DNA from: JBCBXA01 sp039816825
GTDB lineage: Bacteria > Pseudomonadota > Alphaproteobacteria > Rhizobiales > Rhizobiaceae
Assembly (NCBI GenBank): GCA_039816825.1
Contig: JBCBXA010000031.1
Coordinates: 1 to 28,829 of the forward strand
Length of the DNA: 28,829 nucleotides
Reading direction: 5' to 3'
The notes beneath the pieces are model-generated. The model was not told the DNA's origin. It made no database searches and worked only from the letters and a program-made list of their open reading frames with translations. How positions within the stretch are numbered: position 1 is the first letter of the stretch; the number at the start of each line of letters is the position of its first letter. Position numbers and translations under genes: made by a program. This document shows positions 7,557 through 15,458 of the stretch, in pieces.

Positions 7557-7575
7557 CAACGAAAGGAGCTGCTCC

Positions 7576-9012
7576 ATGGACGCGAATACCGAAACCAAAA
7601 CGCTGCAACATTTCATCGGCGGCACATGGAGAGACGCCGAGGATGGCGGCTTGATGGACGTGCTCAACCCGCTCGACGACAGCCTTTATGCGCACGCCGC
7701 CAAAGGGACAGGCGCAGATATCCGCGCCGCTGTGGCCGCTGCCAAAGCCGCTTTTTCAAGCTACCGTGAAACAACCCCCACCGAGCGTGAGCGGATGCTG
7801 TTGCGCGTGGCCGAGTTGATGGAGGAACGCCAGAAAGATCTGGTCGACTGCCTAATCGATGAGATCGGCTCACCGGTGCAAAAGGCGATGTTCGAGTTTT
7901 CAAAGGGCCTGACCATGGTACGTGCGGCGGCCGGGCTTTGCCGGAATGTCCGTGGGGAAACCATCCCCTCCGACCGGCCGGGAACGTTTTCGATGTCGAT
8001 CCGTGAGCCGCTCGGAGTTGTGGCGGTGATCACGCCTTTCAATGTGCCGCTGATCAAAACGACGCGCCTTGTGGCCAATGCCCTCGCCGTTGGAAACACC
8101 GTAGTTCACTTGCCCTCCGAAATGGCGCCGCACCTCACCGTGATTTTTGCCGAGATTATCGCCGAAGCCGGATTTCCAGCGGGCAGTTACAATGTGGTCA
8201 CCGGTATGGGTCATGAGATTGGCGACGACCTGACCGGCCATGAGGACGTGGATTTCGTGACTTTCACTGGCTCGACCGTGGTCGGTCAGCACATCAATGA
8301 GATCTGTGCGCGAAAGAAAACGCCAAACACGCTCGAGCTTGGAGGCAAAAGCCCGACGGTCATTTTGGCGGATGCGGATCTCGACAAGGTTATGCCCCTG
8401 GCCGCGCGATCAATCTTTATGTTCGCAGGCCAAGCCTGCATCGGGTCGAGCCGTTTTTATGTAGAGCGTCCGCTTTACGATGAGTTTGTGGCGCGGTTCT
8501 CTGGCATGCTGGGCAAGATCGGCATGGGCGACCTTCGCGACCCCGGCACAGTGATTGCACCCGTGATTAGCACGAGACAGCGCGAGAGGATCAAAAGCCA
8601 TATCGAGGATGCCCGCGCCAAGGGTGCTACGGTCCATGGCGGTGAATGGGACGGCAACCGATGCCAACCGACGCTCTTGACCGGGGTCACTGAGGAGATG
8701 ACCGTCTGCAGGACTGAGACCTTCGGCCCTGTAACAGCGATCTACCCGATCGACAGCTATGAGGAAGGTTTGGAGCGCGCCAACGACACCGAATACGGAC
8801 TATCCTCGGCGATCTTCACCAAGGACATCGATAAGGCTTTTCACTTTGCCAAGCATATCGGCGCCGGCATGTGCCACATCAACGGTCCCACCATCCATGA
8901 CGAGGCGCATGTGCCCTTCGGCGGCAATGGCGAAAGCGGTGTCGGCCGCGAAGGGACCGATGCCGACATGGAAGCGATGACAGAGCTTAAATGGGTGACG
9001 GTGCAGCTATGA
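7576..9012 (+). CDS. NAD(P)-dependent aldehyde dehydrogenase (benzaldehyde/vanillin-type)
   Basis: A 478-residue aldehyde dehydrogenase that should oxidise an aldehyde intermediate to the acid in the cytoplasm. The catalytic Cys is C288 in GQACIG, the general-base Glu is E254 in LELGGKSP, and the oxyanion Asn is N156 in TPFNVP. FGPV and the C-terminal FGGNGESGVGREG motif are present. One departure is clear: the cofactor-binding KPSE motif reads HLPSE (178-182), so the usual lysine contacting the adenosine ribose/phosphate is replaced by leucine. The overall pattern (CARKKTPNTLELGGKSPT, AARSIFMFAGQACIGSSR) is like the aromatic-aldehyde/vanillin dehydrogenase branch. ATG 7576 has AAGGAG 7 nt upstream. 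The stop overlaps the next gene by 4 nt. Substrate unknown. Confidence 0.92.
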   Translation: MDANTETKTLQHFIGGTWRDAEDGGLMDVLNPLDDSLYAHAAKGTGADIRAAVAAAKAAFSSYRETTPTERERMLLRVAELMEERQKDLVDCLIDEIGSPVQKAMFEFSKGLTMVRAAAGLCRNVRGETIPSDRPGTFSMSIREPLGVVAVITPFNVPLIKTTRLVANALAVGNTVVHLPSEMAPHLTVIFAEIIAEAGFPAGSYNVVTGMGHEIGDDLTGHEDVDFVTFTGSTVVGQHINEICARKKTPNTLELGGKSPTVILADADLDKVMPLAARSIFMFAGQACIGSSRFYVERPLYDEFVARFSGMLGKIGMGDLRDPGTVIAPVISTRQRERIKSHIEDARAKGATVHGGEWDGNRCQPTLLTGVTEEMTVCRTETFGPVTAIYPIDSYEEGLERANDTEYGLSSAIFTKDIDKAFHFAKHIGAGMCHINGPTIHDEAHVPFGGNGESGVGREGTDADMEAMTELKWVTVQL

Positions 9013-9830
9013 CATTCACGCTTTATCACCACGGCTCCTCGGTTTGCGCCGCAAAAGTCCGCTTCGCCATGGAGGAGAAGGGCTTGGCCTGGGATGGTGT
9101 CTATATCGACATTCTGAAAGGTGAGCAGTTCGACCCCGATTATCTGAAGCTCAATCCCAAAGGCGTGGTGCCGACACTTGTCCACGATGAGACGGTAATC
9201 CCCGACAGCACCGTTATTATAGAATATCTCGATCAGCTTGAGCCGGGCACCAGTGTCCATCCGACCGATGCCTGGGAACGGGCCCAAGCGCGGTATTGGA
9301 CCAAAGCGGTGGATGAGGACCTGCACCCGGCCTGCGGCGCGGTCACGTTCGTTTGCTCACACCGCCATACGGTTCTCAAGAACCTTGGCCCCGAGGGTCG
9401 CGACAAGTTCTTGGCATCGACTCCGAAAATGTCGGTCACTTCCAATTGGAAAGACCTTAAGGACAGTTATACGCGCTATGGCTTCGAGGCGCCCGGAGCC
9501 GCGGATAAGGTCAAGCTCTACGACAGCTATTTGCATAAAATGGAAGACGCCCTGGCCAGCGGCGACGATTGGCTGGTGGGGAACAAGTTTTCGATCGCCG
9601 ACATCGCGATGACACCCTATGTCAACCGGCTTGCGATGATGTCGATGCGCGGCATGTGGGAAAACGGGCGCCTGCCCAATGTCGAGCGATGGTTCGCTCG
9701 CATCGAGGCACGGCCAAATTTCAAGAAATGCCTGATCGAATGGGTCCCTGAAGACCTGACCAATGACTTGCGGGAAAATGGCGCAAAAAGCTGGCCCGAG
9801 GTCGCAAGAATACTGGAAATCGACATCTGA
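9009..9830 (+). CDS. Glutathione S-transferase family protein
   Basis: A 273-residue cytoplasmic protein with an N-terminal thioredoxin-like GST domain (about 2-80) and a helical C-terminal domain (about 95-250). The start TLYHHGSSVCAAKVRFAMEEKGL places Ser/Cys candidates where GST catalytic residues lie. PKGVVPTLVHD contains the cis-proline before strand 3, and DSTVIIEYLD is the gamma-glutamyl-binding (S/T) motif. It is longer than an ordinary bacterial GST (200-230 residues). Pieces such as STVIIEYL and YWTKAVDE recall LigF-type beta-etherases and dehalogenating GSTs, but only loosely. ATG 9009 overlaps the aldehyde dehydrogenase stop (ATGA). Next to an SDR and an aldehyde dehydrogenase it may cleave an ether or thioether or detoxify an electrophile. 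The catalytic role is inference. Confidence 0.88.
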   Translation: MTFTLYHHGSSVCAAKVRFAMEEKGLAWDGVYIDILKGEQFDPDYLKLNPKGVVPTLVHDETVIPDSTVIIEYLDQLEPGTSVHPTDAWERAQARYWTKAVDEDLHPACGAVTFVCSHRHTVLKNLGPEGRDKFLASTPKMSVTSNWKDLKDSYTRYGFEAPGAADKVKLYDSYLHKMEDALASGDDWLVGNKFSIADIAMTPYVNRLAMMSMRGMWENGRLPNVERWFARIEARPNFKKCLIEWVPEDLTNDLRENGAKSWPEVARILEIDI

Positions 9831-9845
9831 CGAAGGGAGACGCCA

Positions 9846-10598
9846 ATGGGCCGCTTAGAGGGAAAAACCGCCGTCATCACCGGGGCCGCGCAAGGCATCG
9901 GAGCATTGATGGCCAAAGCCATGGCCGATGAAGGCGCGCAGGTCTTGGTCACGGATGTCCAAGACACAGGCAAAGCTGTGGCCGCGATCACGGATGCGGG
10001 CGGCAAAGCGCAGGGGATGAAAGTCGACGTCACCAACAACAGCGATCTCGGCGCCATGGTTGAGACCGCCAAAGGCATGGGCGGCCTCGATATCATGGTC
10101 AACAATGCGTCGATCTTCGCAACGCTTACGCCCAAGCCGTTCTTTGAGATCGACGAAGATGAGTTTGATCTGATCATGCGGGTGAATGCGCGCGGGGTGC
10201 ACCAAGTGATGCGCTCGATCGTGCCCACTATGATCCAGGCGGGCGGCGGCAAGGTTATCAATATCGCCTCGGGCACATTTTACTATGGGCCACCGGGACT
10301 GTCGCATTACACCGCGTCTAAAGGGGCCGTGATCGCGCTGACCCGCTGTCACGGGCGCGAATTGGGTGAAAAGAACATCCAAGTGAATGCGATCGCGCCC
10401 GGCCTGACCGAAAGTGAGGGGCTTGCGGCAAATTCCGGCTTTGACATGGCGCGCGGCCCGACTGTGGCGTCGCGCTCTATCAAGCGCGAGATGCTGCCCG
10501 AGGATCTGCTCGGCACGCTCATTTACCTTGCCTCGTCGGACAGCAACTTCGTGACCGGCCAAACGCTCAACGTCGATGGCGGCAAGGTGAACGTCTGA
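9846..10598 (+). CDS. SDR-family NAD(P)-dependent oxidoreductase
   Basis: A 250-residue classical short-chain dehydrogenase, oxidising an alcohol or reducing a ketone in the cytoplasm. The cofactor motif TGAAQGIG is at residues 12-19, NNAS (a variant of NNAG) at 86-89, and the catalytic set is N114, S142, Y155 and K159 (YTASK). An acidic D37 at the end of the second strand (VTDV) favours NAD(H). The length is standard for a FabG-like/SDR family member. Ribosome site GAAGGGAG precedes ATG 9846. It lies between the GST and the sulfatase-like hydrolase, so the substrate may be the alcohol released by hydrolysis or etherolysis. That link is inferred from neighbourhood only. Confidence 0.93.
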   Translation: MGRLEGKTAVITGAAQGIGALMAKAMADEGAQVLVTDVQDTGKAVAAITDAGGKAQGMKVDVTNNSDLGAMVETAKGMGGLDIMVNNASIFATLTPKPFFEIDEDEFDLIMRVNARGVHQVMRSIVPTMIQAGGGKVINIASGTFYYGPPGLSHYTASKGAVIALTRCHGRELGEKNIQVNAIAPGLTESEGLAANSGFDMARGPTVASRSIKREMLPEDLLGTLIYLASSDSNFVTGQTLNVDGGKVNV

Positions 10599-10601
10599 AC
10601 C

Positions 10602-12233
10602 ATGAGCGCGCCCCGCAATATCCTGTTCGTCATGTGTGACCAACTGCGCTTCGACTATCTGTCCTGCGCAGGTCACAAGACATTGCAGACGCCAAATATC
10701 GATAAGATCGCGGCGCGGGGCGTGCGCTTTACCAATGCCTATGTGCAATCGCCGATTTGCGGGCCCAGCCGTATGAGTTGCTATACCGGCCGCTACGTCT
10801 CGTCACACGGGGCGACGGCAAACTTCGTCCCGCTGCGCGTCGGCGAAAAAAACATCGGTGATTATCTCAAACCCCTCGGGGTTCGGCCCATTCTCGTGGG
10901 CAAGACGCATATGATGCCTGACCGGGAGGGTATGGCACGTCTGGGCATCGATCCTGACAGCGAGGTTGGGCTGCACCATCGGGAGGCTGGGTTTGAGCCC
11001 TTTGAACGCGACGATGGCGTCTTTCCCGATAAGATGATGAAAGCGCAACCGCGCTACAACGACTACCTGCGTGACAAAGGACATACGGGGTCAAATCCTT
11101 GGCACTGGTCCGCGAATTCCGTGCAAACCGCCGAAGGCGTGCGCTCCGGATTTTACAACGACATCGCGGATCGGCCCGCCAATGTCGCAGAAGAAGACAG
11201 CGAAACCCCCTACATGACGCGCCGGGCCATGGACTTTCTGGCAGAAGATGACGGGGAAACGCCGTGGCTTTTGCATCTTTCCTATATCAAACCCCATTGG
11301 CCCTATATTGCGCCCGCCCCCTATAACGAGATGTATGGTCCAGCAGACATCCAAGCGCCAATTCGCTCGGACGTCGAGCGTGAAGAACCCAACCCGTTGA
11401 TGCGGCACTTTATGGAGCGCATTGCCGGCCAAACCTTCGGCCGCGACGAGGCGATTGAAAAGGTCGTGCCCACCTATATGGGTCTCATCAAGCAGATCGA
11501 CGATCAATTAGGAGTGCTTTTCGCGTTCATGGAGGAACGCGGATTGATGGACAATACGACCATTGTTCTAACGTCGGATCACGGCGACTATCTGGGCGAT
11601 CACTGGATGGGCGACAAAGACTATTTCCACGATCCATCGGTCAAGGTTCCGCTGATCATCGCCGATCCAGACCCCGCGATGGACGGCACGCGCGGCACCA
11701 CCTGCGACGCCTTGGTGCAAGCCATAGATCTTCTGCCGACTTTCATTGAAAATTTCGGCGGCACACCGCCCGCCCATCAGATCGACGGGAGGTCGCTGCG
11801 TCCCCTGCTAACCGGCGAGGTCTCTCAGGTGAACGACCTCGTGGTCAGTGAGTATGACTATCACCAACAGGTCTTTGCCCCTGAAACCGGGCGCGGGCCA
11901 CGCGATTGTCGGATTTATATGGCTTTGACGGAGGCTTGGAAATACATTCATGCGCCCGGCTTTGCGCCAGTGCTTTTCGACCGCAAATCCGACCCGAATG
12001 AATTCGTCGATTTAGGCCATTCGCCCGAGCATGAGGAGGTCCGGCGAGATATGCATGCGCGCCTCGCAAATTGGGCTCTGCAATACCGCCAACGCGAAAC
12101 CTACAGCGACGAAATGGCAGCCCGCTTCACGGCCTTTGAGGAAAAGGCGGGCGTTCTTATTGGCTATTGGGACGAAAGCGATCTGATCGATCCGAATAAC
12201 GATCCGAAACCGCAAGACGGCGCAGCATCATGA
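10602..12233 (+). CDS. Sulfatase-superfamily hydrolase, phosphonate-monoester-hydrolase/phosphodiesterase-like
   Basis: A 543-residue metal-dependent hydrolase with a formylglycine active site. The sulfatase signature is CGPSRMSCYTGR (53-64), so C53 should be converted to formylglycine. Metal ligands are D13-Q14 near the N terminus and the DH of TSDHGDYLGDH. PHWPYIAPAPYNEMY, QAPIRSD and NPLMRHFMERI, and the way the C terminus is built, recall rhizobial phosphonate monoester hydrolase (PehA/PMH) more than arylsulfatases. The D-Q pair also fits PMH and choline sulfatase. It could therefore cleave phosphodiesters, phosphonate monoesters or sulfate esters. No signal peptide is seen, so it acts in the cytoplasm on an imported ester. 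The start is 3 nt after the SDR stop with only a weak ribosome site, implying translational coupling. No formylglycine-generating enzyme is in the window. Confidence 0.87.
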   Translation: MSAPRNILFVMCDQLRFDYLSCAGHKTLQTPNIDKIAARGVRFTNAYVQSPICGPSRMSCYTGRYVSSHGATANFVPLRVGEKNIGDYLKPLGVRPILVGKTHMMPDREGMARLGIDPDSEVGLHHREAGFEPFERDDGVFPDKMMKAQPRYNDYLRDKGHTGSNPWHWSANSVQTAEGVRSGFYNDIADRPANVAEEDSETPYMTRRAMDFLAEDDGETPWLLHLSYIKPHWPYIAPAPYNEMYGPADIQAPIRSDVEREEPNPLMRHFMERIAGQTFGRDEAIEKVVPTYMGLIKQIDDQLGVLFAFMEERGLMDNTTIVLTSDHGDYLGDHWMGDKDYFHDPSVKVPLIIADPDPAMDGTRGTTCDALVQAIDLLPTFIENFGGTPPAHQIDGRSLRPLLTGEVSQVNDLVVSEYDYHQQVFAPETGRGPRDCRIYMALTEAWKYIHAPGFAPVLFDRKSDPNEFVDLGHSPEHEEVRRDMHARLANWALQYRQRETYSDEMAARFTAFEEKAGVLIGYWDESDLIDPNNDPKPQDGAAS

Positions 12234-12272
12234 TAAGGGCGCTCCAGACGTGATGTCGATCGGGAGGGGAAT

Positions 12273-14381
12273 ATGACCGATGCACCTGCCAAGCCAGTGC
12301 CCGCGCGAAAGCAGCTGGCGGACGTGATCGCATTCAGTTTTGCGATTATCATTCTCATTTATGCGTCCGCAGGGCCATTCTCTGAATTGGTGCGGTGGAT
12401 CATTGTAAGCACCACCGATGGTTTCGACGAGCTCAGCCGCCGCGATCAGCGCCTCTTGCTCCGCGAGCACTGGCTTGGCGCCGCGTTTCGCGGTTTTGAG
12501 CGCGCCTTTTTGTTGCCGACAGGCCTCATCCTCGGGTTGCCGATATTGTTGGCATTCGCGATTTCATTTCTTACGCTTCCGGAACGAATGGAGTGGTTAA
12601 ATTGGGCGGCCACTGCGCTGTCGACGGTCGTCTTTTCGCTATGGATCTACAAACTCATGCAGGTCGACGGCGGTGCATTGCCCTCGGCGCGCCCGTTGGA
12701 TTTCGTCCTATTTCCTATCGCAACAGTGTTGGTTCTCTACCTGACTTGGCGCCAATTCGGCACTTTCATCGTCGGATTTTGCATCTTTTGGATCTTCTAT
12801 TTTTTCGTCCGCGGCGCTCTTCCCGAATGGATGGGCATCTTAGCTGGATCGGAGGCGACGGCGGCGCAGTCGATGCGCACGATGGTCTTGAATTTCTGGT
12901 CGCAAACTGGCGGCATGTTCGGACAACCGCTGCAAGTCGTATCGGGCAACGTGCTGATCTTCATCGTCTTTGGCGCGGTTTTGATGGCGTCTGGGGCGGG
13001 CGATCTTTTAATGAAACTGGCCAATCGGCTCACCGGCCGATTCACCGGCGGAGCCGCCCATGCCTCGGTGGCATCGTCAGCACTTTTCGGCACCCTAAGT
13101 GGTGCGGCGATCTCGAACGTCGTCTCGACCGGCGTGATGACGATCCCTGTGATCAAGCGCGCAGGGTTTAAACCGTCCTTCGCAGCCGCAGTTGAGGCCG
13201 CCGCCTCAACGGGCGGACAAATCATGCCGCCAGTGATGGGAGTGGTCGCCTTTTTCGTCGCTGGGCAGATCGGACTGGAGTATCGGTATATCATAGTTGC
13301 CGCGATCGTACCGGCCATCTTCTTCTATTTCGGCACATTTCTGACCGTCTATTTCGAGGCGCGGCGCCAGGGTGTCGGCCCCCTTTCCGCAGAGGCACGC
13401 CCCAACCTATTAAGTCGCGAAAAGGTCCAGTGCTTGGTATTCATCGTGCCGCTCGGTGTCCTGAGCTTTTTTCTCTTCACACAACCTTCGGTGCAAAAGG
13501 CGGGGTTCTACGGGTTTCTTGCCGCCGTAACGAGCGCTTTGATCCTGTTTCCAGGATTTCGAAACTGGAAGAAAATCTACCGCGCTTTCGTGGATGCCGG
13601 GCGGATGTCTGCCGCCATCGTCGTGATCGTGGCGGCCATCGGTTTGATCGTCGGGCTGATCCAAGTGTCGGGCTTTTCCGGGCGTCTTGCGCTGCTATTG
13701 GCACAATTGGCCGACGGGCCACTTTTCACAACGCTTATTGTTGTCGCGTTGGGCGCAATTGTCCTAGGTATGGGCCTGCCGCCTGGGGCCACGTACTTCA
13801 TCATTGTTATCGCATTGAGCTCTGGCATCGACGCAGTTGGTATTCCGCCGCTCACGCTTCACCTTTTCGTTGTCTTCTTCGCTGTCCTGTCGACAGTCAC
13901 GCCCCCTGTTGCGCTTGCAGCCTTTGCCGCAGCCCCCATTGCGGGGGCAAGCCCAATGATAACCGGCTTTCAGGCCGCACGCCTTGCGCTCGCAGGCTTT
14001 TTGATCCCGTTCGTTTTCGTCTACCACCCCGCGGTGCTTTATAAACTGCAAGTCCTGTTCGTTTGGTTCGACGGAGAGTTGCCGACATCGCGTGCGATGA
14101 TCGATATTACCAGCGTCAGTTGGTTCAATTTTGTCTGGGTCGTCGCGGCTTTCGGAATGGCTGTCTGGCTCCTGGCCTCGGCCGTGACAGGCTTTGAGCG
14201 CAACCGGCTGAATCTTTGGGAACGCCTGACGCGCCCAGTCGTAGGCATCCTAGTGCTATTGCCTAACATGACCCTGGCCGTCCCGGCATTTGCCGGCGGC
14301 GCGCTCCTCATCATCTTGCACCGCTTTCTCAAAGGGGAGCCATCGCCGATCGACGCCCCCCAACCGGCAACAACGCAATAA
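12273..14381 (+). CDS. TRAP transporter fused permease (DctQM fusion, TAXI type)
   Basis: A 702-residue inner-membrane permease in which a DctQ-like N-terminal part (about 1-190, hydrophobic segments near 14-34, 73-93, 104-124 and 140-180) is joined to a DctM-like domain (about 215-560), followed by further helices to about 670. Family landmarks are GTLSGAAISNVVSTGVMTIPVIKRAGF with STGGQIMPPVMGVVAFFVAGQIG, and later LGMGLPPGATYFIIVIAL with TVTPPVALAAFAAAPIAGASPM. These are the two pseudo-repeat loops of TAXI-type permeases. Ribosome site GGGAGGGG lies upstream of ATG 12273. The partner receptor gene follows 17 bp later. It is the second TRAP system in the same apparent operon, implying a second imported ligand. 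Confidence 0.93.
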   Translation: MTDAPAKPVPARKQLADVIAFSFAIIILIYASAGPFSELVRWIIVSTTDGFDELSRRDQRLLLREHWLGAAFRGFERAFLLPTGLILGLPILLAFAISFLTLPERMEWLNWAATALSTVVFSLWIYKLMQVDGGALPSARPLDFVLFPIATVLVLYLTWRQFGTFIVGFCIFWIFYFFVRGALPEWMGILAGSEATAAQSMRTMVLNFWSQTGGMFGQPLQVVSGNVLIFIVFGAVLMASGAGDLLMKLANRLTGRFTGGAAHASVASSALFGTLSGAAISNVVSTGVMTIPVIKRAGFKPSFAAAVEAAASTGGQIMPPVMGVVAFFVAGQIGLEYRYIIVAAIVPAIFFYFGTFLTVYFEARRQGVGPLSAEARPNLLSREKVQCLVFIVPLGVLSFFLFTQPSVQKAGFYGFLAAVTSALILFPGFRNWKKIYRAFVDAGRMSAAIVVIVAAIGLIVGLIQVSGFSGRLALLLAQLADGPLFTTLIVVALGAIVLGMGLPPGATYFIIVIALSSGIDAVGIPPLTLHLFVVFFAVLSTVTPPVALAAFAAAPIAGASPMITGFQAARLALAGFLIPFVFVYHPAVLYKLQVLFVWFDGELPTSRAMIDITSVSWFNFVWVVAAFGMAVWLLASAVTGFERNRLNLWERLTRPVVGILVLLPNMTLAVPAFAGGALLIILHRFLKGEPSPIDAPQPATTQ

Positions 14382-14398
14382 TTATCAGGGAGGATAAA

Positions 14399-15376
14399 AT
14401 GCGTCTTTTCACCACCACTATCTGCTCGGCACTTGTCATAGGCGGGATGGCCACAGCCCAGGACCAAACCCTGCGCATGGCCACCATCGCCCCGAGCCTT
14501 AGCGCCGCGATCACAATGTCGACCTTCGCCAATATCGTGACCGACAATATCGATCGGATTGCCATCGAGGTCTCTGGCGGCGGTGCCGCTACGTTGCATG
14601 TGATGGAAATGGCGCGCGGAAACCTTGACCTGGTGATGACCAACCCCGTGATCTACAACCTGATGTCCAATGGCCGCGCGATGTACGCCAATGAGCCAGA
14701 GGCCCCGGCCCTGTCCGAAAACGTGCAGCTGTTGATGCTCTACCCGTATGGACAATACCATTTCGCAGTCCGCGGCGACAGCGACATTGAGGTATTGGAC
14801 GATCTGGAAGGTGCGTCGGCCTTCCTCGGGCCCCAAGGCGGCGGGGCGTTCAACGCGGCGCGCGGTTGGATCGAAAGCACCACGGGACTTGTTGCAGGAG
14901 AAGACTACGAAGCGATCACCGCCAATTGGCAGACGGGCTATCAAGCTTTTCTGGACGGCACAATTGATGTTTATGTGAACGGCTGCCTCGATCCATGCGG
15001 GCAATTCATCCAATTCACCGAAACTGAAACTGTTCGCTTCATTGGTCCCGAGAGCCATGACGGTGCCGAGGTGGATGAGTACTTGGGCCCGTTCCGCTAT
15101 CGCGAGGAAATCGGAACTGGCTTTTACGAAGGTCAATTGAACGACGAACCGGTGATGTCGTTCAACACCTCGGTCGGCATCGGGGTTCGCGCCGATTTGG
15201 ATGAAGAGACTGTCTATCAAATTACCCGTGCTTTCTGGGAGAACCTGGAGCAGATTTCATCCGAGGCTCCTTGGGTGGAGGCCATTGATATCGAATTTGC
15301 AGTCTCAAACCTCGGCGCCATGACCATCCATCCTGGCGCGGCACGCTACTACCGCGAAGTCGGTGTGATGGAGTGA
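14399..15376 (+). CDS. TAXI-family TRAP transporter solute receptor
   Basis: A 325-residue periplasmic binding protein partnering the fused permease just upstream. Residues 1 to about 20 are a signal peptide (MRLFTTTICSALVIGGMATAQ). The mature protein starts DQTLRMATIAPSLSAAITM, typical of TAXI receptors, which bind acidic ligands such as 2-oxoglutarate or glutamate. A second landmark is FLGPQGGGAFNAARGWIE, followed by WQTGYQAFLDGTIDVYVNGCLDPCGQF, resembling the substrate-loop region. Ribosome site GGGAGGA lies before ATG 14399. Two hairpins lie directly after the stop, which suggests message stabilisation or partial termination. The ligand is unknown. Confidence 0.9.
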   Translation: MRLFTTTICSALVIGGMATAQDQTLRMATIAPSLSAAITMSTFANIVTDNIDRIAIEVSGGGAATLHVMEMARGNLDLVMTNPVIYNLMSNGRAMYANEPEAPALSENVQLLMLYPYGQYHFAVRGDSDIEVLDDLEGASAFLGPQGGGAFNAARGWIESTTGLVAGEDYEAITANWQTGYQAFLDGTIDVYVNGCLDPCGQFIQFTETETVRFIGPESHDGAEVDEYLGPFRYREEIGTGFYEGQLNDEPVMSFNTSVGIGVRADLDEETVYQITRAFWENLEQISSEAPWVEAIDIEFAVSNLGAMTIHPGAARYYREVGVME

Positions 15377-15382
15377 TCGCAC

Positions 15383-15429
15383 GCCCGGTGCCCAGCTTGT
15401 AGGCACCGGGCAAATGCCCATTTGGGCAT
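15383..15429 (+). terminator. Double hairpin after the TAXI receptor gene
   Basis: GCCCGGTGCC (15383-15392) pairs perfectly with GGCACCGGGC (15402-15411) over a 9-nt loop. Three bases later ATGCCC (15414-15419) pairs with GGGCAT (15424-15429). There is no T-run, so it may act as an attenuator or 3' stabiliser rather than a full terminator. It separates the receptor from the OsmC-like gene. Confidence 0.55.
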
Positions 15430-15458
15430 AGACAAATCATGGGATAGGAGACGGCGAC

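Noticed and set aside
14039..15220. Minus-strand open frame of 393 residues opposite the TAXI receptor and end of the permease
   Set aside because: It is antisense to two confidently identified genes, has no recognisable motifs, and its composition is typical of a shadow frame.
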